From NCBI GenBank assembly GCA_003598175.1, contig QZKN01000185.1, forward strand, positions 1 to 52,338: 52,338 nt of DNA, given 5' to 3'. Shown here piece after piece: positions 1 to 9,700 of this stretch. The DNA is from Candidatus Omnitrophota bacterium (GTDB taxonomy: Bacteria; Hinthialibacterota; Hinthialibacteria; Hinthialibacterales; Hinthialibacteraceae). Within the stretch, counting starts at the first letter, position 1, and each line of letters opens with the position of its first letter. The notes under the pieces were generated by a model. It did no database searches, was not told the DNA's origin, and was given only the letters and a program-made list of their open reading frames with translations. A program made the translations under genes and the position numbers.

Positions 1-140
1 GGTTTACAATGGGTCAAATTGGCAATGGTGCGATTTTTGACCTTGCCGTCCTTGCGATAGGATTCCCGCAAGAGGACGCTCTGATAGGTCTTGCCGTTTG
101 TGGATGTGCGAATGGGTTTGGTGATATATATGACTACCAT
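1..140 (-). CDS. IS1634/IS4-like transposase, N-terminus only (cut by window edge)
   Basis: Reading leftward from the ATG at 140-138, the minus strand is open to the window edge (about 46 codons). It contains KPIRTSTNGKTYQSVLLRES followed by a YRKDGKVKNRTIANL stretch. This strand-strand-turn pattern (a line about the subject, then RxxGKVxxRTIxNL) is the usual N-terminus of IS1634-type transposases of the IS4 superfamily. The DDE catalytic core would lie outside the window, so neither activity nor intactness can be judged. No inverted repeat could be recognised in the roughly 200 bp upstream. The family call rests on N-terminal pattern recognition only. Confidence 0.6.
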   Translation of the reverse strand, partial: MVVIYITKPIRTSTNGKTYQSVLLRESYRKDGKVKNRTIANLTHCK

Positions 141-328
141 TGTACATGATTTCACCAAATATTCAAGTGTCATACGCAATATATTCGTGACTACATTTTA
201 AGACCAAAATTCACCTATCCGCTTGATTCCTTTCGATTTATACTATTTGATAGGGGTGAGGATCCGTTGAAGGAATGGGCCGTCTTCGAATAACTAAAAA
301 ACCGTAAGCAATAGGCATCGAAGAATCT

Positions 329-369
329 AAACCGGTGTGGGAACGCGATTAAATCCCCGCCGGTTTTTT
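329..369. terminator. GC-rich hairpin overlapping the 3' end of lnt
   Basis: AAACCGG at 329-335 pairs with CCGGTTT at 360-366, with a further GGG/CCC match inside, and a run of T follows on the plus strand. The stop codon and last codons of the lnt pseudogene lie inside it. The T-run after the stem is poor on the minus strand, so it may serve the plus strand, or be a weak terminator for lnt. Confidence 0.35.
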
Positions 370-1938
370 AATTTGTAGGCGAGTAAACACCATGCAATAT
401 TGAATTGCTCTCCCGAGCACGAAAACCGTCAGAACGTAAAGAAACGTATCCCCAAGATAGATATAAAGCGACCTTTTTTCGGGAATGAAGAGGGGAAAGG
501 ATTTAATCTTTCGATCTTTGGGAGTGGTTTCCGATCCTTCAATCGCGTCTCCCCTGGCTTGGATAAACGCTCCATATCCACGATTCGTGGAACGAACCAT
601 CGGAACGCGATACGCAACCGCGTAAAATTTGGCGATAGCGTAATCGATATAAGGGACGGGACTGTTGTCGAAAGTATAAAAACTGGACATGTGAATGATG
701 ATATTCCCACCCATGCGTATTCCCTTGCGAAGATGCCTGGGGCTATGAAGATCGTAACAGAGCGAGGGGATGACGGTCGTGCGGTCGTCGATGGGAAAAA
801 CTACCTCTTCGTTCCCCGCTTGAAAATTTACATAGGACAATCGCGTCAATTGGGGAAACGGCGACGATTCGAAAAATGGAATCAACGAATTTTTTCGATA
901 CTGAAAGGCTTCCGTCCCATCGGGCAAAACCAGCCGCGCCGTACAGTATTCGACGGCGGCCGCGGAGTCGCCCACCTTTTCCATTGAACTGTAGATAACG
1001 CGTTTTTGTATTTTATTTGCAAGAGCGGATACTTTTTCGCGTAGTTTCGAATCGTTGTTTCGAGTGATTTGCACGGGCAGTTCCGGCCAGACGATGACGG
1101 AAGCCTGCGGGAAATGTTAGGCGCATAATTCGGTCAATTCCAATGCGGAATACCCCCCTTTGGGATTCATCCGAGTCAGCGAAGCCAGCGGTTCGTTGGG
1201 AAGATACCGCGTCTCTAACGCGGCGACATTCGCGTAATGACCGTTTCCTTTATTTTCCAGTTGCTTTTGTTCGTAAATCCGATACGCGCCGTATCCAACC
1301 ATAAAACAAACCGTCAGCAACAGGCACAGTGTATATTTCCAAAGCCGATATCGATCTCGTCGCGCGTAAAATAGTATTTCCGCCAGCAAGCCATTCACCC
1401 AAAAGATCAAAAACATAACCAGCGGCATCCCGCCTAAATCGGCGGTTTGCATAACAATAGGGCTATTGTGAACCATCAACGCCGGATCGATCGGAAAAAC
1501 CGTGGGAGTCCAGGCGATGAGTACACTAAGAATTGCGCATCAAAAAAATGTAGTACTAAATAAATAGCCGGAGAGGATGGATGGAATCAAGCTGAATAAA
1601 ACAAACGGCGTCATATAACTGACAATAAACAGACCGAAAAACAGTGAGGCGACCCAATAATTAATAAAATGCCCCGCGCATACCTGCCAGAAAATTCCCC
1701 ATTTTCCCGGCAGCGAATACCAGCATCCCATCATCAAACCGTGGGCGAAACGCTCCTTCCATCCCGCCTCGTGGATGGAGAGAAACCAGAACGAAAAACA
1801 AATCCAAGCCAAAACCGAATGCGCGTCCACATCCGGAAAAGCCGTCCAGGCCAGAATTCCAGAAATCTGCGTTAATAATAAGCGGCCCCAAAAACTGGAG
1901 CCGCTTACAACGCTTCGAATTAAATCGTAATATCTCAT
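349..1938 (-). pseudogene. lnt: Apolipoprotein N-acyltransferase, interrupted by two in-frame stops
   Basis: Lnt adds the third acyl chain to lipoproteins at the periplasmic face of the inner membrane. One reading frame of 530 codons, close to the family's usual length of about 500, runs from the ATG at 1938 to the stop at 349. It carries an N-terminal multi-membrane-segment region (about residues 1-135), the conserved loop with QTADLGG, the WPE motif holding the catalytic Glu (TGG CCG GAA ending at 1081), the Lys in YRKNSLIPFFE, the Cys in SLCYDLHSP, and a C-terminal membrane segment. The frame is broken by TGA at 1540-1542 and TAA at 1117-1119, with recognisable Lnt sequence continuing in the same frame after each stop. 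The Glu-Lys-Cys triad is therefore still encoded, but no single protein is expected without readthrough. The gene starts 5 bp after the stop of the upstream exported-protein gene, suggesting one transcript. Alternatives are sequencing errors or recent loss. Confidence 0.8.
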
Positions 1939-1943
1939 TCCGT

Positions 1944-3068
1944 TTATCGGCTGGGCATAAAGAACCGTAATGGCGACGCTGCTCCATGGATCAGCCAGTT
2001 ATCCACTTTCGCCGGTTTGTTACCCCATTTCAAGTTAACATTCTTCGGCTCGGAATAAGTAAAGTCAAAAACTTCTTCTTCATCGTAATTTTGTCCGTAC
2101 AAAATATACAAGAGATCGGCATCGTCGAAATCGAATCCTTTGGACATTTCATTTTCAAAATCCACGTTGGGGGTCATGTGCTCGTAGAGGAATACCGGCG
2201 GCGTTTTTACGGTTCGGAAACGATCTTCCAGGGTGATGCCAAGAAAACTGGCGGGTTCTCTGGGATCGATGAGGGGAGTAAACGCCTGGATTTGATCGCC
2301 AATTCCAAGTTCTTTGGTTTTTGTGATTTCCCAATTCTCGTCGTAAATATCGATCCAAACCTCTTCGACTTCGTCGTCTTCATCCAGGTACATCCATATA
2401 TCGCAGGAACGCACGAGACTTTTATCTTGAACTCCCGGCGGAAGATACATAAAGTTCGGCGCCCAATAGACGTTATCGTATTCCACTCCATCCTCTTCAT
2501 AATTTGGAGCGTAAACCGCGCAGACGTGCATGGGCGCTCCGTCGCCCACTTCAATCCAGAAAATCTTTTTATCCCACGGTTCCGATTGGTATTCGTCGGT
2601 TCCGATCGGTTCTACGTATAAACCGATCAAGCAGGCAATATAATCTTTTTGCGTGTTTTTATCGGTGTATTGAAATCCAACGTATCCGACGACATCTTTC
2701 CACTCCCCTTGCAAGGTATGCGTAAACGAGTAGGTTGGTTCGGCCTCGGCGTTGGGGAGTAACGAGCGCTTTTTCGTTCCACTTGTGGGTGCATGCAAGG
2801 GACGAGAAGAAGACTTGCGGTGCATTACTTTGTGTGAGGTACTATAGCTCATCAACGAGTAGCCGGGAGGACAACTGCAACCCTCCATACTCATCCCACA
2901 GGGAATGATTATAAAATTCCATTTTCCATGCTGATATGTAAAATCCACGCAATTCAGATAATACTGGGGTGGTGGCGGCGTCGTAAATCCCGATTCGCTA
3001 TAGCAGATAAAGACCCCCAGAAAGAAAACGAAAGTCGACCAACTGCGTTTTGATGGTTTGTAAAGCAT
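1944..3068 (-). CDS. Exported protein of unknown function, 374 aa
   Basis: No family was recognised. The start at 3068 has a good ribosome site (AAAGGAAG, six bases before ATG). The N-terminus is basic, then hydrophobic (about residues 9-25, SWSTFVFFLGVFICY), consistent with a Sec signal peptide. A Cys-containing stretch follows (IPCGMSMEGCSCPPGYS, about residues 56-72), then a basic Ser/Thr-rich linker, then an acidic, aromatic-rich beta-type region with many Trp, Tyr and Asp residues (for example WMYLDEDDEVEEVWIDIYDE). It appears intact and is likely co-transcribed with the lnt pseudogene. The acidic loops could bind calcium, but nothing in the sequence proves it. Confidence 0.7.
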   Translation of the reverse strand: MLYKPSKRSWSTFVFFLGVFICYSESGFTTPPPPQYYLNCVDFTYQHGKWNFIIIPCGMSMEGCSCPPGYSLMSYSTSHKVMHRKSSSRPLHAPTSGTKKRSLLPNAEAEPTYSFTHTLQGEWKDVVGYVGFQYTDKNTQKDYIACLIGLYVEPIGTDEYQSEPWDKKIFWIEVGDGAPMHVCAVYAPNYEEDGVEYDNVYWAPNFMYLPPGVQDKSLVRSCDIWMYLDEDDEVEEVWIDIYDENWEITKTKELGIGDQIQAFTPLIDPREPASFLGITLEDRFRTVKTPPVFLYEHMTPNVDFENEMSKGFDFDDADLLYILYGQNYDEEEVFDFTYSEPKNVNLKWGNKPAKVDNWLIHGAASPLRFFMPSR

Positions 3069-3276
3069 TGAATTCTTCCTTTCTCAATATAAAGTTATGT
3101 ACTAATACTACAGCGACACCTGCCCTAAACAATAAAAATCTCCAGTGTATCTTACAGGGAAGAAGAGCGCAGGAAAGAGACGGTGATGGGTGGAACTGCC
3201 GATTCGATGGAGGATATCGGCGAGAGGGTGAAGTGCGCTCTTTTACAGACATCAAGGAAATGGAGCATTCGGTGAA

Positions 3277-3513
3277 GTGCAGGTCCCATTAAATTCAATA
3301 GAGAGGTCGCCGATCGCAAGCGATTTACCGGGCTTATTTCCTATATCATTGGTATTGGTCAGTGATCCCGAGAGGGAATGGTTGTGGGATCAACTCGTGG
3401 CCCAGTGCCATTATCTGGGATATCGGAAGTTGTTAGGGCACCGATTGAAGTATCTGGTATTCAGTGGCTCGCGTCCGTTGGCGGCGTTGTCGTGGAGCGC
3501 GCCGGCGCGCCGG
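3277..3513 (+). pseudogene. DUF4338 (DruA-like) protein, internal fragment
   Basis: The translated stretch contains LVSDPEREWLWDQLVAQCHY followed by LGYRKLLGHRLKYLVFSGSR and PLAALSWSAPARR. The HYLGY..LLGxxLKYL..G..LAALSWS pattern is characteristic of DUF4338, the domain of DruA in Druantia defence and of many stand-alone, apparently mobile copies. Only about 80 residues remain. The N-terminal part appears scattered over other frames upstream (about 3170-3276), and the C-terminal part is missing because the sequence fuses at about 3510 to an oppositely oriented aminotransferase fragment. It is non-functional as it stands. Confidence 0.6.
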
Positions 3514-3863
3514 TATTCGTTGAACGTGGGTTCGAATATCAATACGTCCGAATACAACGAAGACGAACAGAGCGCGTAAATCAATTGCATGGAGCCGTTC
3601 GCGGGAATCACGAACTCGGGCGAAATATCGTGACATCTGGCAATGGTCTGGCGTAACGATTCGGCATGAATGTCGGGATAACAGGTTATTTCACCCCAAT
3701 GGCGAACCAGTACCTCGACTAATTTTTTCGGAACGCCAAACGGCCACGTATAGACGCTGAAATCGAGAACGGCATCCGGTTCGATGGAATGGCGGCGCGT
3801 GAAGGCTTGTCTGTCTCCTCCGTGGGTATACTGGATTGATGACGAAGAAAGATGATTTGTCAT
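3510..3863 (-). pseudogene. CobD/HisC-like PLP aminotransferase, N-terminal fragment
   Basis: About 118 residues match the start of class I/II aminotransferases of the threonine-phosphate decarboxylase/histidinol-phosphate aminotransferase group: THGGDR, LDFSVYTWPFGVP, a YPDIHAESLRQTIA helix, PANGSMQLIYALC and IFEPTFNEYRRA. The PLP-binding lysine and the whole large domain are absent. The frame continues into unrelated sequence to a stop at 3411, because the gene was joined to the DUF4338 remnant around the palindrome GCGCGCCGGCGCGC near 3500. The intended start is the ATG at 3863, seven bases after the stop of the preceding remnant, suggesting an old operon. No catalytic function is possible. 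Confidence 0.65.
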
Positions 3864-3869
3864 GATTTT

Positions 3870-4133
3870 TTATTGATGGAGAATCCATTCCTGCACGGAC
3901 GTGTTTTCACTTGTCCGAAGAACGATGGAGAAATTGCCTTCTAATCCACGTTCGATCCACGCAACGGCGAGCCGTTCTGCGAGAGGATTCCACGCAATGG
4001 TAGGCGTTTCAGAATCGCGGACAGAATCCGGCTCCATCCGCCTTTCTCTTCCTGCCATACAATGGCAAATTTTTCTGCCGATCGAAAAACTTTCAATAGC
4101 CGGGTACATTTGCCCCCCCCGGAGTCGGTTTGG
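3870..4133 (-). pseudogene. Frameshifted remnant of an exported propeller-type protein
   Basis: The 3' part reads TPTIAWNPLAERLAVAWIER, then GLEGNFSIVLRTS and VQEW, the style of a BNR/sialidase-like or TolB-like blade. Further upstream the same style of repeat appears in a different frame (FAIVWQEEKGGWSRILSAI, near 4015-4075). A frameshift therefore separates two blades of one former protein. The N-terminal part is cut off at the presumed left end of the IS21 element (4134). It ends at 3870, seven bases before the aminotransferase fragment. The family assignment is tentative. Confidence 0.4.
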
Positions 4134-4215
4134 TGTGACCCGTCTGGTGAAAAAAAACAGGACCGATTCTGCGAAATAAGAGCAGTGGAATAAACCTCCT
4201 TTGTTCCGAAAATTG

Positions 4216-4264
4216 GCCGTCAGTTGGGTGGAAGGAGCGTAGCGACTGGAACCCAACTGACGGC
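4216..4264. repeat. 14-bp inverted repeat (REP-like hairpin) after istB
   Basis: GCCGTCAGTTGGGT (4216-4229) and ACCCAACTGACGGC (4251-4264) form a perfect 14-bp stem around a 21-base loop, flanked by AAAATT and AATTTT. It sits 15 bp beyond the istB stop. It may be a terminator for the transposase operon or an unrelated REP-type palindrome. Confidence 0.6.
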
Positions 4265-4279
4265 TGAAAATTTTTTTTA

Positions 4280-5044
4280 CTACTCACTCTTTGGGGGGAG
4301 CGTTCCCGAATTTTTCTTGTTTCGTTTTTGCCGATAACTGTTGCCGGTGATCGTGATCACGTGAGCATGATGGGTCAGGCGGTCCAGAGCGGCGGAAGCC
4401 AGGAGCGGATTGCCGAAAATCTCGCTCCATTCCTCCGGAGCCCGATTGCTGGTCAGCCCAATCGAGCGCTTCTCATACCGTTCCCGAATGATCTCGTACA
4501 AATCTTCCACGGTTGGTGGAGACAAGGGCAAAAGTCCGAAATCGTCCAAGAGCAACACGTCGATGGGAATCAACCGTTTGAACACCCGGGGATAACTCCC
4601 ATCGGCGCGGGCGGCGTGAAGGGAAGCCAGGAGGGTATGGGTCGGCTGGAACCAGGCTTGAAACCCATGTTTGATCGCTGCGTGCGCCAAGGCTTGGGCG
4701 AGATGCGATTTTCCGGCGCCGGTCGGCCCGGCAAACAAAACGTTTTCTCCCCGTTCGACAAAGCGGCAAAGCGCCAGGTCTGCCATCCGTGTTTTCGGCA
4801 CTTGCGGCACGGCGGCAAAATCGAAGCGGTTCAAGGTTTTTGTTTCATCAATTTTCGAATCGCGAAAGCGGCGTCGCAGCCGGTTTTGCTCCCGGCGTTC
4901 CAGTTCGTCATCCAAGAGGAGCGCGAAAAACTCCAGGGGAGCCAGGGAATCTTGTTGAGCGGTCTGCGCCCGGTGGTCCAGGGTATCCGCCATGCCGGAC
5001 AATTTGAGCGTTCGCAATTTTGGAATCAGCGAGTGCGTCAACAT
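4280..5044 (-). CDS. istB: IS21-family helper ATPase IstB
   Basis: IstB is the AAA+ ATPase that selects target DNA and activates the IstA transposase. At 254 aa the protein has normal family length. Walker A is GPTGAGKSHLAQALA (about residues 105-119), Walker B is VLLLDDFGLLPL, and the sensor region contains GLTSNRAPEEW. The N-terminal helical region (LKLSGMADTLDHRAQTA) is typical. The gene overlaps the end of istA by 7 bp, the usual translational coupling in this family. It looks intact, but its partner carries a stop codon, so transposition would need another istA copy. Confidence 0.93.
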   Translation of the reverse strand: MLTHSLIPKLRTLKLSGMADTLDHRAQTAQQDSLAPLEFFALLLDDELERREQNRLRRRFRDSKIDETKTLNRFDFAAVPQVPKTRMADLALCRFVERGENVLFAGPTGAGKSHLAQALAHAAIKHGFQAWFQPTHTLLASLHAARADGSYPRVFKRLIPIDVLLLDDFGLLPLSPPTVEDLYEIIRERYEKRSIGLTSNRAPEEWSEIFGNPLLASAALDRLTHHAHVITITGNSYRQKRNKKNSGTLPPKSE

Positions 5045-6579
5045 GAGGGGGCCTCCTTTCCGAAGAACGTCGAAGCCGGCCGCGCGAAGCGGTAAGATGC
5101 CAGGGGGATCCCTTTGGGATATTCACGCTCAATCGGCACGCGATCCAACCCGGCGTCCAGGATTTTCTTCACCCGCCGGGAGGAAGGATCCCCATAGTGC
5201 AACGCACGCCGACAGGCGTTTTCCAAGCGTTCGGTGCTCACCGTTTCACTCCACCGCAAGAGAGATTGCGCACTGCGCCGCCGGTCCTGAATCGGATCAT
5301 CCAACAAGGCGTCCACCACTTTGGCACATGAATTTCCAATGGCCTGGGCGCGTTCCCGACACCGCTCCGGCGGATTGGCCAACCATTCCCGCTTCGCTTC
5401 CGGATAATGTTCCAGACGAGTGGCGCGTCCGCCTTTTTCCTTGACTCGCGGATGAGTCGCCACCAACTCGGTTCCGACATACATCTCGACCAAACGGCGT
5501 CCGACATACACATCCACTTGTTTTCCGATCAAGCGGAAGGGCGCGGAGTAATAGCGGCTTTCCACATTCACGTGACAATCGCGCTGCACCTTGGCTTGAT
5601 AGGTGGCGATCCATTCAAATTCCCTCACCGGCAGCGCTTGCAAGGAGGCTTGTTCCTGGCGGTGGAACCGGCCCAACGGCGCTTCCTTGGTGGTCCCGTG
5701 AATCCGTTGCCCCGTGGTCTCCATCACCCAACGTTTTCCCCGTTCATTCAGGCTCTCCAGGTCGGCAAACGTGCGTCCGGCAATGAAATTTCGTTTGACA
5801 TAATGCACTCCCGATTCGACTTTTCCTTTGTGCCGGGGCGTTCGTGGACGATTGGGCGACGCCACGAATCCGTAGTGTTGCGCCAACCGCCGGTAGGGTT
5901 CCCCCAACACCGGATCGTGTAAATCGGTCTTCAGCACACCTGCTTTTACGTTGTCGATCACCACCCGCTTGACCACACCGCCGAACCAGTCGAAGGCGTG
6001 TTCATGGCAGGCCACCTACGTGGGAACCTTTTGATCGAAGACGAATTCGACATACTGATGCCGCGACCAGGACAACATCATGACGAACATCCACGCCTTT
6101 CGCCGTTTCCCCGTTCGCGAATCCCATTGCAGACCCGCGCTGCCGAAATCCACTTGCGCTTCCTCACCCGGGGCCGTTTCGATCCGGCAGGTCGCTTCCG
6201 GTTCCGTTGGCTGAATCCGATGAATGTACCTTCGCACGGACGAATAACTACCCGAATACCCGTGGTCTTCGCTCAGCCGCTGCCAGATCGCCTGCATTTC
6301 CACCTCATCCTGCAACCACTTGCGCACGATCGTCTCGTAGGGCTCGACCGTACTGCGCATCTGCCGGGGATGGGACGGCGGGTGGATCACGCGCCCCAAT
6401 TCCTCGATGCTTGGCAGCGGCCTTGCCGGGTCGAGATATCCATGCCGGCTGGCGAGCCGGCGATATTTCTTCACCGTGGTCTTGGATATCTTCATGGCTT
6501 TCGCTATCGTTCGATTGCCTTCTTTCTGACGCAATCGATAAATGATTTCTCGCACTTCATTCATATGGAGCCTCTTCAT
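5038..6579 (-). pseudogene. istA: IS21-family transposase IstA with one amber codon
   Basis: IstA is the DDE transposase of IS21 elements. One frame of 514 codons, the usual length, runs from the ATG at 6579 (strong site GGGAGGAAAGA before it) to 5038. Seen in order: an N-terminal helix-turn-helix (LRQKEGNRTIAKAMKISKTT), the first catalytic Asp in EEAQVDFGSAG, the second in VIDNVKAGV, and the Glu in RHKGKVESGVHYVKR, then the Mu-C-like beta domain. The codon between QKVPT and VACHEHAFDWFGG is TAG (6016-6018). IstA proteins normally have Trp there, so a single TGG to TAG change explains it. The reading frame is otherwise intact, so inactivation is recent or suppressible. Confidence 0.9.
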
Positions 6580-6648
6580 TCTTTCCTCCCTATCTCACGA
6601 TAGGAAATCTTTGATCTCTCCTGTCTATCTTTCCAGGGCAACCTACAC

Positions 6649-6746
6649 GGGTCATATTGGGTAACCTTAGGGGGGTCACACTGGCCGATCATAGACGGGT
6701 CAAACTGGGTGACTCCTGGTGGGTCAGAATAGCGCGGCGGGTGACA
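6649..6746 (+). repeat. IS21 terminal multiple repeats, 24-bp period
   Basis: GGGTCATATTGG (6649), GGGTCACACTGG (6673), GGGTCAAACTGG (6697) and GGGTCAGAATAG (6721) are spaced by exactly 24 bp, and the element ends GGGTGACA at 6746. Such iterated motifs inside IS21 ends are transposase-binding sites. The even spacing places them on roughly the same DNA face every two helical turns. They also lie immediately upstream of istA and may overlap its promoter. Confidence 0.7.
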
Positions 6747-9700
6747 GGATTGATTACACTGGTTATCGACGCGATGGCAACCTTGCCGCGTTGCGGATTG
6801 ATCACAGATTGGGATTGATTACACTTCTGTTTGAGAAGGCGAACCGTTTGGGTAGTTGCGGATTGATCACAGATTGGGATTGATTACACTACGGTCATTC
6901 TTCAACCGCGTCAATTTTCGTTGCGGATTGATCACAGATTGGGATTGATTACACTAATTTCGGACCTATCGGCTGGAGCGCAATGGTTGCGGATTGATCA
7001 CAGATTGGGATTGATTACACTACAAGTCCGCTCGTCCCTTGCCGTCCACCGTTGCGGATTGATCACAGATTGGGATTGATTACACTTATGCCGTAGATTC
7101 CAACGCCACATGCTGCGTTGCGGATTGATCACAGATTGGGATTGATTACACTCACTTATGCGACTATAGTCTCGTAAGTGTGTTGCGGATTGATCACAGA
7201 TTGGGATTGATTACACTTGGCCATCAGATAATTATTGACTTGGACTTGTTGCGGATTGATCACAGATTGGGATTGATTACACTTTTTAAATACTCAACTT
7301 TTGTCATGGCGTGTTGCGGATTGATCACAGATTGGGATTGATTACACTCAAAATGGATTACTTGCCGGGCCGGGCGCGGTTGCGGATTGATCACAGATTG
7401 GGATTGATTACACTCGTTTCGAACATTTTGCCGGAATACACCGAGTTGCGGATTGATCACAGATTGGGATTGATTACACTTTTCCGTGGCATCGAGTGTA
7501 TCGAGTGTCGGTTGCGGATTGATCACAGATTGGGATTGATTACACTGCTCCGATCCGCGCGCAGTTGCCCCCACCCGTTGCGGATTGATCACAGATTGGG
7601 ATTGATTACACTGGTAAGCGGTTAGGCGCGATGGATTCTGAGTTGCGGATTGATCACAGATTGGGATTGATTACACTCGCTACCCGAACACCAACGCCCC
7701 TGCCCAGTTGCGGATTGATCACAGATTGGGATTGATTACACTCCATGATGCTATTTCGCCCACAGCATCTTGGTTGCGGATTGATCACAGATTGGGATTG
7801 ATTACACTTGGATTCCGTATTCATGCCATGTGTTCGCCGTTGCGGATTGATCACAGATTGGGATTGATTACACTTCTCATCAGAAATGTAGTAGATCAAG
7901 AAAGTTGCGGATTGATCACAGATTGGGATTGATTACACTTTTAAGGTTTTCACCGATTGCACGCCTTCGTTGCGGATTGATCACAGATTGGGATTGATTA
8001 CACTTTGCGCGACATCCCGGTTTGTCTGTTGCATGTTGCGGATTGATCACAGATTGGGATTGATTACACTTCGCGCAACGGTTCAAATCGGTGGAGTAAT
8101 GTTGCGGATTGATCACAGATTGGGATTGATTACACTATCCTTTCCTGCGCGCCACCTGATTTTACCGTTGCGGATTGATCACAGATTGGGATTGATTACA
8201 CTATACTTTGCCACTTCGCATTCGACCGGTTGTTGCGGATTGATCACAGATTGGGATTGATTACACTCCCGCCAGGCGCGACGGGGACCGTGGAGTAGTT
8301 GCGGATTGATCACAGATTGGGATTGATTACACTCGGACCGTCGTGATGCGTGTATGCCTTGGGTTGCGGATTGATCACAGATTGGGATTGATTACACTAT
8401 CCGTAACGCTTCCGCGATCGGCGCACTGTTGCGGATTGATCACAGATTGGGATTGATTACACTGTAACCGCGCCGGATGCAATGCTGGCTGTTGTTGCGG
8501 ATTGATCACAGATTGGGATTGATTACACTCGAACGCGGCCTTGAACGATTCCGTCTCGGTTGCGGATTGATCACAGATTGGGATTGATTACACTACGGAA
8601 GGAAATGTTTGAATCCAATGAATTGTTGCGGATTGATCACAGATTGGGATTGATTACACTTATATTTCCCCGCGTTCGCCCCGGTTACCGTTGCGGATTG
8701 ATCACAGATTGGGATTGATTACACTGATGTCCGCCTCTGTGAGGTTCGCCTCTGTGTTGCGGATTGATCACAGATTGGGATTGATTACACTTGTCATCAA
8801 TTAACAACAGACGCGCAAGAGTTGCGGATTGATCACAGATTGGGATTGATTACACTACAAATGCAGACGGCTCAACCTGTGGTGGAGTTGCGGATTGATC
8901 ACAGATTGGGATTGATTACACTGTAATGAGTCTGTAGCCTTTGCTATCTTCTGTTGCGGATTGATCACAGATTGGGATTGATTACACTAAAATGGACCGC
9001 CGCCCTTTTCCTCAACCCGTTGCGGATTGATCACAGATTGGGATTGATTACACTCATAGGAGTTGAACCATCGGACGTAGTCTTGTTGCGGATTGATCAC
9101 AGATTGGGATTGATTACACTCCCCGCGAATTATCAAAACGCACGAATGCAGTTGCGGATTGATCACAGATTGGGATTGATTACACTCGTTCGGGAGACCT
9201 CCGAGATCGCTCTCGGTTGCGGATTGATCACAGATTGGGATTGATTACACTGGGCCATAGATTACCCGGCCTACCCAGCCGTTGCGGATTGATCACAGAT
9301 TGGGATTGATTACACTAGAGTTGCCCACAGGGACAATAGAGGTTCCGTTGCGGATTGATCACAGATTGGGATTGATTACACTGCACGTCGAGCTGCAAAT
9401 CTATGGCGGGGTGTTGCGGATTGATCACAGATTGGGATTGATTACACTGGCGGTGGCCCTACAGCCGCGCCAATTTAGGTTGCGGATTGATCACAGATTG
9501 GGATTGATTACACTTAACCTCAATGAGTTAGCGGGCTATTTCCCGTTGCGGATTGATCACAGATTGGGATTGATTACACTTTAATTATGGTTGACGACGT
9601 TCATGTAGTGTTGCGGATTGATCACAGATTGGGATTGATTACACTGATACCACGATCACCGATTGGCAAAGCGCGTTGCGGATTGATCACAGATTGGGAT

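Larger units (their letters stand above)
4134..6746 (-). mobile_element. IS21-family insertion sequence inserted in the CRISPR array
   Basis: The element carries istA and istB in the usual overlapping order on the minus strand. Its istA-side end is clear: reading inward from 6746 the sequence begins TGTCACCCGCC and is followed by regularly spaced TGACCC motifs. The boundary is fixed by the CRISPR repeat that resumes at 6747. The istB-side end is placed at 4134 because TGTGACCCGTC there matches nine of eleven bases of the other end, giving 2613 bp, a normal IS21 size. This left boundary is less certain. The left flank is not CRISPR sequence, so the element is no longer in a simple insertion context. 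Confidence 0.7.

Noticed and set aside
400..987. 195-codon plus-strand frame opposite lnt
   Set aside because: It is the antisense shadow of the lnt frame and shows no protein family character.
4328..6603. Plus-strand frames opposite istA and istB
   Set aside because: Antisense shadows; the minus strand carries the recognisable IstA and IstB motifs.
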